Assembly: GCA_900544905.1 (NCBI GenBank)
Contig: UQXF01000035.1
Span: forward strand, 1 to 27,076
Direction of reading: 5' to 3'
Source of the DNA: an uncultured Clostridium sp.
GTDB taxonomy: Bacteria; Bacillota; Clostridia; Lachnospirales; Lachnospiraceae
Length of the DNA stretch: 27,076 nt
Shown: positions 1 to 6,756 of the stretch, one piece after another
How positions within the stretch are numbered: the stretch's first letter is position 1
Layout: every line of letters begins with the position of its first letter
Position numbers and translations under genes: made by a program
Notes under the pieces: model-generated
The model's input: the letters and a program-made list of their open reading frames with translations, nothing else
Told to the model about the DNA's origin: nothing
Database searches by the model: none

Positions 1-28
1 CATTCAGGCTGTATATAAAATCACTCAT
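1..28 (-). CDS. Start of a gene running out of the window (partial)
   Basis: An ATG at 28 on the minus strand opens a frame reading MSDFIYSLN before the window ends. It follows the stop of the small membrane protein by 3 nt and has an AGGA-like ribosome binding site just upstream, so it looks like the next gene of the hydrogenase transcript. Nine residues are too few to identify a family. The start resembles that of AEC-type (auxin efflux carrier family) transporters, but that is a guess. Confidence 0.4.
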
Positions 29-31
29 ATC

Positions 32-181
32 CTACTCTTCCTCTTCATCATCGTCTTCCTTCCCCTTCTGTCCGATTATAAAGAGGGCTGCCACAACAAC
101 TATGGACACTATCATACAGATTGCAATCAGCCACGGTTTTGAAGCATCACCGGTATTTGCCATACCAACCAACCAATTCAA
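32..181 (-). CDS. Small single-pass membrane protein with acidic tail, downstream of hydrogenase
   Basis: This short frame reads about 49 residues from a TTG at 181 or 43 residues from an ATG at 163. The TTG is favoured because a GGGAG-type ribosome binding site lies about 10 nt before it, whereas the ATG has no purine-rich site. The protein has a short polar N-terminus (MANTGDASKPW), one hydrophobic segment of about 22 residues and a tail of lysines followed by a run of Asp/Glu (EDDDEEEE) ending in TAG. It lies 23 nt after the hydrogenase stop on the same strand, so co-transcription is likely. The NTGD motif before a membrane segment recalls sortase signals, but the tail is acidic rather than basic and there is no secretion signal. 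The family is not recognised. The membrane segment and intact spacing argue for a real gene; the function is unknown. Confidence 0.55.
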   Translation of the reverse strand: MNWLVGMANTGDASKPWLIAICMIVSIVVVAALFIIGQKGKEDDDEEEE

Positions 182-204
182 TGTATCTCTACTCCCTTCC
201 CTTA

Positions 205-1713
205 CTACTCTTCCGGATGATAATCCTTTACAACATCCTTATCCGGAATCGTCTTCTTTGTGGAATTCACAAAATTACGCACCTGAACCACTGCCTTATT
301 AATCGGAATATTGGTTCCAGCACCGGCAACACATCCGCCAGGACATCCCATGCCCTCAATCAGACAGCCGTTTTTCTTTCCTGCCTTTGCAAGCATCAGC
401 ATCTTCCGGCACTCATCCAGTCCCTCCGCATGCTCGATATGAACCTCCGTTCCCGGATAATACTCGTTAATGCATTCCTCAATTGCCTTGGCAACTCCTC
501 CTGCCACGGCATAGCCGCGACCGGCACCTGTCGCATCCTCCACCGGAACTCCAACCCGGAAATCGTCAAATTCGATATCCCTTGAAAGGAACATCGCATC
601 CAATTCCTCAAAGGTAATTACAAAGTCCACATCACTCCGTACCGTCTTCCGCATTGCCTCTAATTTCTTCGCTGCACATGGTCCGATAAATACAACGGAA
701 GCCTCCGGATGCTCCTTCTTAATCATTCTGGCAGTGGCAACCATCGGTGTAAGTGCATTGGAAATCTTGTCAATGGTTTCCGGAAAATGCTTTTTGGAAA
801 GCATCGCCCATGACGGACAGCAGGAGGTTAACAAAAATGGAACCTTTCCGGTGGCAACCTCCTTCACATAGTGCTCCGCCTCTGTCATGGCACCCATATC
901 CGCACCCATGGCAACCTCATAAACTCCGGCAAAGCCAAGCTTCAGCAGCGCCGCCTTTATCTTGTCCGGTGTTGCATATTCCCCGAACTGTCCCACAAAC
1001 GCAGGCGCAATGGCAGCATAGATTTCCCGTCCGGAGCGAAGGGCGCGAATCAGCTGGAAAATCTGGGATTTATCCGCAATGGCACCAAAAGGACAGTTTA
1101 CCATACACATACCGCAGGACACACATTTCTTCTCATCAATCTTGGCACGTCCCAATTCGTCACTGACAATGGCATTTGCCCCACAGGCATCTGCGCAGGG
1201 ACGCCGCTTATGGGAAATTGCATCATATGGACAGTGGCTTTTGCACTTTCCACACTTAATGCAGATATTTTTATCAATCACCGATTTCCCATTTTCCATA
1301 TGTATGGCTCCCACCGGACACACCTCCATACACGGATGTGCCACACAGCCCTTACACTGGTCGCTTACCTCATAGACATTATGCTCACAGGCATTGCAGG
1401 CAGCCGGAATTACCTGCATCAGAGGCGGCTCATAGTATTTCTCATCAATATTGCTCTCCTCAATTCCCTGGGTCAGATGTACCGGCTTGTCCTCCGGGCG
1501 GAGGGACATACCCATGGCAAGACGAATCCGCTCTCTGGTAATGGCACGTTCCCTGTAAATGCTCTCACAATACTGTGGGGTATCCCCTGGAGTTATCTTA
1601 TATGGTATCGCCTCGATATCATCAATAATATTCTCTGATTCATAGGCAACATTTGCAATCTCCGTAAATACCTGTTTCCTAAGACGCTTCACGTTGGTTA
1701 CTATATTTCGCAC
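205..1713 (-). CDS. [FeFe]-hydrogenase, monomeric, group B-like, with N-terminal 4Fe-4S domains
   Basis: A 502-residue iron-sulfur enzyme expected to reduce protons with electrons from ferredoxin, in the cytoplasm. Cysteine motifs run from about residue 106 to 207: CNAC, CKGC-x4-C-x3-CP at 120-132, CxxCxxCxxxCP at 151-161, and CxxCxxCxxxCP at 197-207. These suggest several 4Fe-4S clusters feeding the active site. The H-cluster domain has all three signatures: TSCCPSW at 296-302, GPCAAKK at 344-350 (usually MPCxxK), and GMGCPGGCVAGAG at 454-466 (usually MxCxGGCxxGGG). The altered second and third motifs and the lack of a GVMEA stretch point to the group B lineage rather than the classical group A enzyme. 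The start is GTG at 1713, preceded by AAAGGAG; no in-frame ATG fits better. It has its own promoter and lies upstream of a small membrane protein. The class is sure; the subgroup is an inference from motifs. Confidence 0.92.
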   Translation of the reverse strand: MRNIVTNVKRLRKQVFTEIANVAYESENIIDDIEAIPYKITPGDTPQYCESIYRERAITRERIRLAMGMSLRPEDKPVHLTQGIEESNIDEKYYEPPLMQVIPAACNACEHNVYEVSDQCKGCVAHPCMEVCPVGAIHMENGKSVIDKNICIKCGKCKSHCPYDAISHKRRPCADACGANAIVSDELGRAKIDEKKCVSCGMCMVNCPFGAIADKSQIFQLIRALRSGREIYAAIAPAFVGQFGEYATPDKIKAALLKLGFAGVYEVAMGADMGAMTEAEHYVKEVATGKVPFLLTSCCPSWAMLSKKHFPETIDKISNALTPMVATARMIKKEHPEASVVFIGPCAAKKLEAMRKTVRSDVDFVITFEELDAMFLSRDIEFDDFRVGVPVEDATGAGRGYAVAGGVAKAIEECINEYYPGTEVHIEHAEGLDECRKMLMLAKAGKKNGCLIEGMGCPGGCVAGAGTNIPINKAVVQVRNFVNSTKKTIPDKDVVKDYHPEE

Positions 1714-1757
1714 TTTTTCATCTCCTTTGGTTAATCCTGTTTATCACCATCCTGTCT

Positions 1758-1786
1758 ATTATATAATACTTATGACGATTTTTCTA
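1758..1786 (-). promoter_or_regulatory. Promoter of the hydrogenase gene
   Basis: On the minus strand, a TAGAAA -35 box (1786-1781) is separated by 17 nt from a perfect TATAAT -10 box (1763-1758). Transcription would start about 40 nt before the GTG codon. The -35 box matches the consensus at only four of six positions. Confidence 0.6.
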
Positions 1787-1802
1787 TAAAAAACTTATGA
1801 AG

Positions 1803-1863
1803 ACAGCAAAAAAGAGAGCGGCATGTCTTTATCACAGGACAATCCCTCTCTCTTCTTTGCTGT
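1803..1863 (-). terminator. Terminator after the GntR/ABC operon
   Basis: A long imperfect hairpin lies 14 nt after the last permease gene. The arms at 1803-1818 and about 1846-1863 pair as ACAGCAAA...TTTGCTGT with AAGAGAG/CTCTCTT. A T-rich run follows within the next 20 nt on the minus strand. It separates the ABC operon from the hydrogenase promoter. Confidence 0.6.
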
Positions 1864-1876
1864 TATACAGATATAT

Positions 1877-2959
1877 TTACAATTGCTTTTTCAGTGGTTT
1901 TCTATCGGTATCTATCCAATAGGACAGCAAAACAAATAACAGAACACTCGCCAGAACAATAACGCACACATGCCATGCCCCCCTTGCATTTGCTAACAGT
2001 ATTACACAAAATGCCACACTAATCAGCCCGCTGGTCAGATACCTTCCGGCGGCAAAATAGAAATCCCGCTTTGACTGCTCCTGTCTTTTCACCAGAAATA
2101 CGGCAGTGACTGCCAACAGGACTGCCAGCACCACATACCCGGCTAAATGTCCCATATACCAGCCCATATCCGAATTGCTGAAAAAACGGTATACACTATA
2201 TTCCTCAGGTATTGTTATCGGCTCTCCCTTATAATACACCGTAATATTCATGACGTCCTGTAGCTGCTGCTCTCCTGACCCTGTATTGGAAAAGTTTCCT
2301 GCTGTATCCAGTACAAAAAATCCACACAGATGTTGTATCCATTCACTTTTTTTAAATAATTCAGATACAAAATAGACAAGCAGATATCCAATAAAAATAT
2401 TCCCTGCCGTTCCGGCAATCCGGGTAACCCCGCCTACAAACAGACTCTCCAGCATATTTATCAGACACAGTATAAACAGCAGGTAACCAATAATAACAGC
2501 CATTCTCAAAAAAATACCTGTTGCAAATCCCGGTAACGCAAGCTTCATTGATTTTAAGATATCCATGCTTCCGCAATACAAATACATCCAGGAGCAGGTT
2601 ACCGAAATAAGAATTACCAGACTGTCCATAACCAGATGAAATACCATCCGGTCTAACCTGGTGACCGGAAGCGTCTGCAAAAATTCTCTTCCATAGCTGT
2701 CCTTCTCCAGCCAGAAAAATGCCGCTTTAAAAACCAGAATACCAATTACACCTTTTAAAACCATTCTTTGTATGAGATATCCACTCACACTTTCAGAAAG
2801 AGAATAGAGTATAGTGCCAATGATAAAATCCGACGCACTTCCGTCTCCAATATCAAATTCCAGCAGCCAGTTGATATCCTGGTCGAAAGACAGAATCACC
2901 GTCATAATCACCACAAAAAACAGATAATATTTCCATTCCTGCTTCCATAACCGTTTCAT
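1877..2959 (-). CDS. ABC-2 type transporter permease, second of pair
   Basis: A 360-residue integral membrane protein that starts with a short basic cytoplasmic stretch (MKRLWKQEWKYY) and has about six hydrophobic segments, with the last three closely spaced near the C-terminus. This layout fits ABC-2-like permeases of the kind encoded with YtrB-like ATPases. A polar loop of about 60 residues lies between residues 205 and 270. It begins one nucleotide after the stop of the preceding permease, and its ribosome binding site (AGGTGAAA) lies inside that gene, so the two are probably translationally coupled. It is the last gene of the operon and a terminator follows. The permease class is clear from topology and context. 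The substrate is unknown; related systems respond to cell-envelope antibiotics. Confidence 0.8.
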   Translation of the reverse strand: MKRLWKQEWKYYLFFVVIMTVILSFDQDINWLLEFDIGDGSASDFIIGTILYSLSESVSGYLIQRMVLKGVIGILVFKAAFFWLEKDSYGREFLQTLPVTRLDRMVFHLVMDSLVILISVTCSWMYLYCGSMDILKSMKLALPGFATGIFLRMAVIIGYLLFILCLINMLESLFVGGVTRIAGTAGNIFIGYLLVYFVSELFKKSEWIQHLCGFFVLDTAGNFSNTGSGEQQLQDVMNITVYYKGEPITIPEEYSVYRFFSNSDMGWYMGHLAGYVVLAVLLAVTAVFLVKRQEQSKRDFYFAAGRYLTSGLISVAFCVILLANARGAWHVCVIVLASVLLFVLLSYWIDTDRKPLKKQL

Positions 2960-2960
2960 A

Positions 2961-4091
2961 TTATTTCACCTCCCATCTCACAGACCTCTTACCCGAATCC
3001 GGATGAACCAGAATGAAAACTACCACAGCTGCAAGGCATCCAATTGCCAGTGCAATACCGGCATAGTAATACAGGAAACCATCTGCTAACCATGCAAACA
3101 GTATAATCCCGAACAAAACTGCAAAAGGGTAATCCAGCAGAGAAAAGTAAAATAATTTTCCTCTGGAAAGCTCTCTTATAGTTGAAACAATCATAAGCAG
3201 TCCAATGCCAGCCAGAACAGCCAGCCCCACCAATGCCAGCATCATCCACATGTTATAGCCGGCTGCCGTTCCACTCACCTCATCCAGATTCTCCATAAAT
3301 GCAGATGGCGACATCAACGTTTCTATATTATTAATATTATCGTTATACTCTGCCACACCGCCATAGCCGTTTACACAATTCAGTGTCCACGTAAAAAATT
3401 CTTCGGTAATATAGAGACCTCCATACAGAAACAGAGAAATCCCCTCTCCCATTATGGGATTTCTTGTCACTGTCATCCATATGTAAATCCATGTATACAC
3501 TAAAAGAATAAACAAAAAATAGATACCCATATACAACAGCAGCCTGTCATTGGACAGAGAAACGATATTATCCTCCGGTACACCGGCAGACCTTTGCTCC
3601 CAAAACCTGACCACTGCACGATTATAACGGTTCTGGCATCCCAGCAGTATCCCCGCCTGTACCAGTCCGCCGATAAGAAGGACTGCAAGCATGCTGAAGT
3701 AATCATACATTACCATGCTCCGCTTTTTTACCGGAAGCGTTTCCATAAATTCTGCCGCCCTTATATCCGTATAATAAAATTGCCGTACTGCCAGCAGAAT
3801 CACAATTCCAATTATTGTCATAATGAACCCCATAATTGTCTCGTTACCTGCCTTATCCTCAATAATACTATATAAGTACACACCCTGCGGCAATGCAGCG
3901 GTCCCCTGCTGCTTTTGTTCTGCCTTATCTAACTTCTCCGTAAGCTGCTGCTCTACGCTCTTCCCGGTAAATGCAATTCCTTCATCCCGGCAGATATATA
4001 CCGAATCGCAGATTACCAGAAACAAAACAATAATCAAAACAATCAGGTAAAACCGCCATGACTGTTTTATAAATTTTTGAAAACCTTTCAT
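2961..4091 (-). CDS. ABC-2 type transporter permease, first of pair
   Basis: A 376-residue membrane protein with one N-terminal membrane segment (about residues 14-30), then a charged extracellular loop of about 70 residues, then further hydrophobic segments to the C-terminus, which ends in a basic tail. A second extracellular loop lies at about residues 230-275. The arrangement matches its neighbour at 1877-2959, so the pair would form a heterodimeric channel driven by the ATPase encoded upstream. It starts 3 nt after the ATPase stop, with GGGAGGGA as ribosome binding site. No catalytic motif is expected or seen. The substrate cannot be told from sequence. Confidence 0.8.
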   Translation of the reverse strand: MKGFQKFIKQSWRFYLIVLIIVLFLVICDSVYICRDEGIAFTGKSVEQQLTEKLDKAEQKQQGTAALPQGVYLYSIIEDKAGNETIMGFIMTIIGIVILLAVRQFYYTDIRAAEFMETLPVKKRSMVMYDYFSMLAVLLIGGLVQAGILLGCQNRYNRAVVRFWEQRSAGVPEDNIVSLSNDRLLLYMGIYFLFILLVYTWIYIWMTVTRNPIMGEGISLFLYGGLYITEEFFTWTLNCVNGYGGVAEYNDNINNIETLMSPSAFMENLDEVSGTAAGYNMWMMLALVGLAVLAGIGLLMIVSTIRELSRGKLFYFSLLDYPFAVLFGIILFAWLADGFLYYYAGIALAIGCLAAVVVFILVHPDSGKRSVRWEVK

Positions 4092-4094
4092 CGG

Positions 4095-5021
4095 CTATCC
4101 CTCCCGCTTTTCTTTACTTTTATCAGACTGTACTGCATTACCGCTCTCCTCTTTTGCTTCCTCCAGCACAACAAATAACTCCTCCAGGGAAATCTCCACC
4201 GGTTCCACCAGACCCGCTCCAAGCTTATAAAGCTTTTCGGCAAACGCTTCGCTGTACTCCTTCACTATCATTGTATAAATGCTTCCCACATTGCGTATGC
4301 GCAAAATTTCCGGCATTTCATAGACCTTCTTATCTGCTCCACCCTCAAATACCACATTTAACCTGGTAAGCGTGCTCTTAAAATCCTCCATGGACATCTG
4401 CCGCTCCACCACTCCCTGGTGCATCATGGTTACGGAATCGCAGATTTTCTCCAGCCCCTCCAGATTATGGGAGCTAATCAGCACTCCAATCTCCCTTTGC
4501 TCCACCTCGTTAATCAGCAGTTCAAAAAACTTCGCCTTCGCCACAGGGTCAAGACCTGATGTGGGTTCATCCAGAATCAGATAGTCCGGCTCCTTTGCAG
4601 TTTCCAGCATAAATGCCAGCCGCATTTTCTGTCCCTTGGACAGGGATAATATCCGTTTATCTACCGGCAGCTTAAAAATCTGGTTAAATTCATTAAACTT
4701 GCCCTTATTGAACCGCGGATAGAATGTCTCATACATATGTACCATTTTTGACACGGTATAATACTTAATATAGTCATTATAATCCGCTACATATCCCACT
4801 CTCTCCTTTACCTCAGGATTATCATAAATGGGCTTGCCATCATATAGAATCTCCCCCTGGTCTGCCTTATAAACGCCGGTCACACATTTAATCAAAGTTG
4901 TTTTACCCGCACTGTTCTCACCAATCAGCCCGTGAATCTCCCCTGGAAGTACGGTCAGGCTGATGTCCTTCAGCACATTGTTCCGGTTATAGCTCTTATA
5001 AACATTCTTAATCTCTAACAT
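4095..5021 (-). CDS. ABC transporter ATP-binding protein, YtrB-like
   Basis: A 308-residue cytoplasmic ATPase that powers the two permeases encoded downstream. It has Walker A GENSAGKTT near residue 34, an ABC signature in the variant form LSKGQ near residue 128, Walker B LILDEP near 148, a D-loop SGLD and the switch histidine in SSHN. The LSKGQ variant is common in the CcmA/YtrB-type ATPases that work with ABC-2 permeases. About 90 residues after the nucleotide-binding domain form an accessory domain ending in a highly charged tail. The ATG overlaps the end of the regulator gene by 7 nt, with its ribosome binding site (GAGGAG) inside that gene, so the two are coupled. Confidence 0.93.
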   Translation of the reverse strand: MLEIKNVYKSYNRNNVLKDISLTVLPGEIHGLIGENSAGKTTLIKCVTGVYKADQGEILYDGKPIYDNPEVKERVGYVADYNDYIKYYTVSKMVHMYETFYPRFNKGKFNEFNQIFKLPVDKRILSLSKGQKMRLAFMLETAKEPDYLILDEPTSGLDPVAKAKFFELLINEVEQREIGVLISSHNLEGLEKICDSVTMMHQGVVERQMSMEDFKSTLTRLNVVFEGGADKKVYEMPEILRIRNVGSIYTMIVKEYSEAFAEKLYKLGAGLVEPVEISLEELFVVLEEAKEESGNAVQSDKSKEKREG

Positions 5022-5395
5022 ACATTCATCTCCTCATATATCCCCTTAATCAGCTCCACAATCATTTCCCTGTCATACCCCATCAGCTTAAGCTCCATTA
5101 ATTCCGTCCTTAAATTTTTCCTGACCGTCTGCAGCTTTCCCTCATCCGGCTTTAACTCAATCTCGTCTGCAATAAATGTTCCTTTTCCCCGAATTGTCTC
5201 TATTATCTGCTGACGCTCTAATTCCTGGTATGCCTTGGAAACGGTTCCGGGTGTAATCTTAAGCTCCAATGCCAGCTTGCGTACGGAAGGGATTGCGTCC
5301 CCGGGCTTTAAATACCCTTTCATGACATTAAGCTTAATCTGTTCCATAATCTGCTCATAGATGGGCTTACTGCTCTTATAATCTAATACAACCAT
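5015..5395 (-). CDS. GntR-family transcriptional regulator, YtrA subfamily
   Basis: A 126-residue DNA-binding protein. Residues 1-75 form the winged helix-turn-helix: the conserved opening KPIYEQI, then the recognition region PSVRKLA...TPGTVSKAYQEL, then the wing RGKGTF. Only about 45 residues follow, a short helical dimerisation tail rather than a large effector domain. This short form is the hallmark of the YtrA subfamily, which typically represses its own operon with ABC transporter genes. The start at 5395 has a strong AGGAGG site. The gene is first in the operon and its promoter region carries a palindrome across the expected transcription start, which fits autorepression. The ligand is unknown. 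Confidence 0.93.
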   Translation of the reverse strand: MVVLDYKSSKPIYEQIMEQIKLNVMKGYLKPGDAIPSVRKLALELKITPGTVSKAYQELERQQIIETIRGKGTFIADEIELKPDEGKLQTVRKNLRTELMELKLMGYDREMIVELIKGIYEEMNVC

Positions 5396-5431
5396 GTGCT
5401 CCTCCTTTCTTTCTCTGTTTTATCGCGCGTG

Positions 5432-5452
5432 TATCATGTGTACCACTTGATA
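5432..5452 (-). promoter_or_regulatory. Palindromic operator candidate for the GntR regulator
   Basis: An imperfect palindrome with half-sites ATCA-x-GTG and CAC-x-TGAT lies immediately downstream of the -10 box of the gntR promoter, over the expected transcription start. A bound repressor there would block initiation. Assigning it to this regulator is an inference from position and symmetry. Confidence 0.55.
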
Positions 5453-5459
5453 TAATACA

Positions 5460-5488
5460 GTTATAACATTTTTCTACTTACCTGTCAA
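5460..5488 (-). promoter_or_regulatory. Promoter of the GntR/ABC operon
   Basis: On the minus strand, a perfect TTGACA (5488-5483), a 17-nt spacer and TATAAC (5465-5460) make a strong housekeeping-type promoter. It lies about 65 nt before the regulator start codon. Confidence 0.8.
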
Positions 5489-5491
5489 TAT

Positions 5492-5520
5492 GGGATTTAT
5501 TATGGGATATTATAAATCCC
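5492..5520. promoter_or_regulatory. Perfect 9-bp inverted repeat between divergent promoters
   Basis: GGGATTTAT at 5492-5500 and ATAAATCCC at 5512-5520 are exact inverse copies separated by 11 nt. The repeat lies just upstream of the -35 box of the gntR promoter and about 50 nt upstream of the promoter of the plus-strand gene. It could be a regulator site or a small hairpin; nothing in the sequence decides between them. Confidence 0.4.
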
Positions 5521-5566
5521 TAAAAATCCTTCAGTAAATTTACGCTATCCATAGCCTAATATGTAA

Positions 5567-5595
5567 TAGACTTGGTATTTTGATTATGATATAAT
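5567..5595 (+). promoter_or_regulatory. Promoter of the small coiled-coil gene
   Basis: TAGACT (5567-5572), a 17-nt spacer and a perfect TATAAT (5590-5595) lie about 40 nt before the start codon. The -10 box is strong and the -35 box moderate. Confidence 0.6.
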
Positions 5596-5635
5596 AACGC
5601 TATCATAACGAAATCGGACTAGGAGGTGTTTTATT

Positions 5636-5917
5636 ATGCAGGACAATGAATTGTTACAAGCTATATCTGATATGATGGATAAGAAATTTGATGAAAAACT
5701 AACACCAATCAATACAAGGCTTGAAAAACTCGAAGCTGATACGTCAGCGTTAAAGGCAGGACAAAACAGAATTATAGAAAAACAAAGAGAACTACGGCAA
5801 GATATCAAAAAATTAGATGATAAAGTAACAAATACTTATGATTTAGCCCTTGACGCTTGGGGAACAAGTACAGAAAATAGAAACTGGTTGGAAAATGATA
5901 AATTAAAAGCTCAATAA
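5636..5917 (+). CDS. Small coiled-coil protein of unknown function
   Basis: A 93-residue, highly charged soluble protein. Residues 1-20 (MQDNELLQAISDMMDKKFDE) are amphipathic. Residues 20-68 carry heptad-like spacing of Leu/Ile with many Lys/Glu/Asp, predicting a continuous coiled coil. The tail contains a short NTYDLALDAWG segment. There is no signal peptide or membrane segment. The start is well supported by AGGAGG 9 nt upstream and by a promoter. Similar short coiled-coil proteins are common, often lone, genes in gut Clostridia, but I do not know a function. It is one of only three plus-strand genes here, has a noticeably A-rich composition compared with its neighbours and overlaps the convergent PAP2 gene by 7 nt. 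That could reflect recent acquisition, but the evidence is weak. Confidence 0.8.
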   Translation: MQDNELLQAISDMMDKKFDEKLTPINTRLEKLEADTSALKAGQNRIIEKQRELRQDIKKLDDKVTNTYDLALDAWGTSTENRNWLENDKLKAQ

Positions 5918-5924
5918 TTTTTTT
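5900..5924 (+). terminator. Weak terminator candidate spanning the end of the coiled-coil gene
   Basis: AAATTA (5900-5905) and TAATTT (5915-5920) can form a short A/T-only stem, and the T run continues to 5924. It lies over the stop codon. The stem is weak, so the call is tentative. Confidence 0.25.
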
Positions 5925-6462
5925 CCTCTATCACCATTGTTACAATGCGCACTCCCATTACTCCAAACAGAGTTCCCAGCAGCATTCCCATTAAGACATC
6001 TGACGGAAAATGTACATAGAGATATAATCTGGAAAATGCAATTGCAAATGCCAGAATTCCAGCCAGCACCTTATACACCTTCTTCACCGGCATCAGACAC
6101 ACCACTGTAAAAAATTCAAAGGCTGCCAGGGTATGACCGGAGGGAAAGGAATAGTCACTGAGTCGGTCAACCAGAATCGTAATATTCTCCACAAGGTCGT
6201 AGGGACGGGTGCGTGCCACAATATTTTTAATCAGCATATTGCCGAATAAAAATCCCAGTCCCAGGCTGGTTCCCATTGCGGCGCCCCATTTCCGGTATTT
6301 GGGAATACAGACTAATATAATGGCAATGAGAATAAAAAGCCAGCCCTTGTTGCCAAGTGCAGTGACCGCTGGAAACACGATATCCAGCGCAGCACATCTG
6401 ACATGCTCCTGAATCCAGTTCAGAATTGTAAAATCCATTTTTGTTATCGCATCAGTTAACAT
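5911..6462 (-). CDS. PAP2-family membrane phosphatase
   Basis: A 183-residue integral membrane phosphatase with all three motifs of the type 2 phosphatidic acid phosphatase family: K-x6-RP (K79 to P87), PSGH (107-110) and SR-x5-H-x3-D (S144 to D155). These contain the catalytic histidines. About five hydrophobic segments surround them. Members remove phosphate from lipid phosphates such as undecaprenyl pyrophosphate or phosphatidylglycerol phosphate on the outer face of the membrane; which one applies here is not shown. The frame is open back to an ATG at 6537, but that codon lies inside the palindromic repeat and lacks a ribosome binding site. The ATG at 6462 has AGGAGA just upstream and is chosen. 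Its upstream region is the repeat element, so its promoter may lie in or beyond that repeat. Confidence 0.9.
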   Translation of the reverse strand: MLTDAITKMDFTILNWIQEHVRCAALDIVFPAVTALGNKGWLFILIAIILVCIPKYRKWGAAMGTSLGLGFLFGNMLIKNIVARTRPYDLVENITILVDRLSDYSFPSGHTLAAFEFFTVVCLMPVKKVYKVLAGILAFAIAFSRLYLYVHFPSDVLMGMLLGTLFGVMGVRIVTMVIEEKNY

Positions 6463-6500
6463 AATATCTCCTCTTCCTACTACATCTACTTCTAAGATAA

Positions 6501-6752
6501 TTGCGAAACTCACTATTTCAAAATGTAAGTTGTGCATATATACTAAAACAATGTTGAAGTGCCCTCTGAGAACGTCAGTTGTTAGGCAGCGTTCTTTGCT
6601 GCCTTACTACTGTTACGTTCGAAGCGGAGCGCAATGCCTGTATACTTGGCGAAACAAAGTTGAGCCTAGTAGGAAGGTATGCAGAGCTACGTGCCGAAAA
6701 CATGTTTTGGTATATATGCACAACGCATTTTACAAAAAACAGAGTTTCGCAA
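6501..6752. repeat. Long palindromic repeat element, copy 1
   Basis: A 252-bp imperfect palindrome fills the gap between glgB and the PAP2 gene. The ends are TTGCGAAAC (6501-6509) and its inverse (6744-6752). Inner arms at 6529-6550 and 6703-6724 match at 21 of 22 positions. The centre holds GAGAACGTCAGT (6568-6579), a GC-rich hairpin (6584-6590 with 6598-6604) and ACTGTTACGTTC (6609-6620). A second copy with the same ends and core lies at 13159-13358. Compared with copy 2, this one has about 48 extra bases between 6621 and 6690. One end is 4 bp from the glgB stop codon, so it would form the 3' hairpin of the glgB message. It encodes no convincing protein; the open frames across it are by-products of the palindrome. 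It could be a MITE-like mobile repeat or a structured RNA. Confidence 0.85.
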
Positions 6753-6756
6753 CCTG

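Noticed and set aside
32..163. Sortase (LPXTG-like) sorting signal in the small membrane protein.
   Set aside because: NTGD before a hydrophobic segment is suggestive, but there is no signal peptide and the tail is acidic instead of basic.
121..1638. Plus-strand frames of 137-255 codons opposite the hydrogenase gene.
   Set aside because: They are shadows of a clear minus-strand gene, without ribosome binding sites or recognisable domains.
6581..6607. GTTAGGC...GCCTTAC in repeat copy 1 resembling an integron attC site.
   Set aside because: The motifs are in the wrong order for attC (which reads RYYYAAC then GTTRRRY), copy 2 lacks them, and no integrase or cassette array is present.
6501..6752. 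6S RNA as identity of the palindromic repeats.
   Set aside because: 6S RNA is a long hairpin of similar size, but two copies with inverted terminal repeats, no evident promoters and placement right after stop codons fit a mobile or intergenic repeat better.
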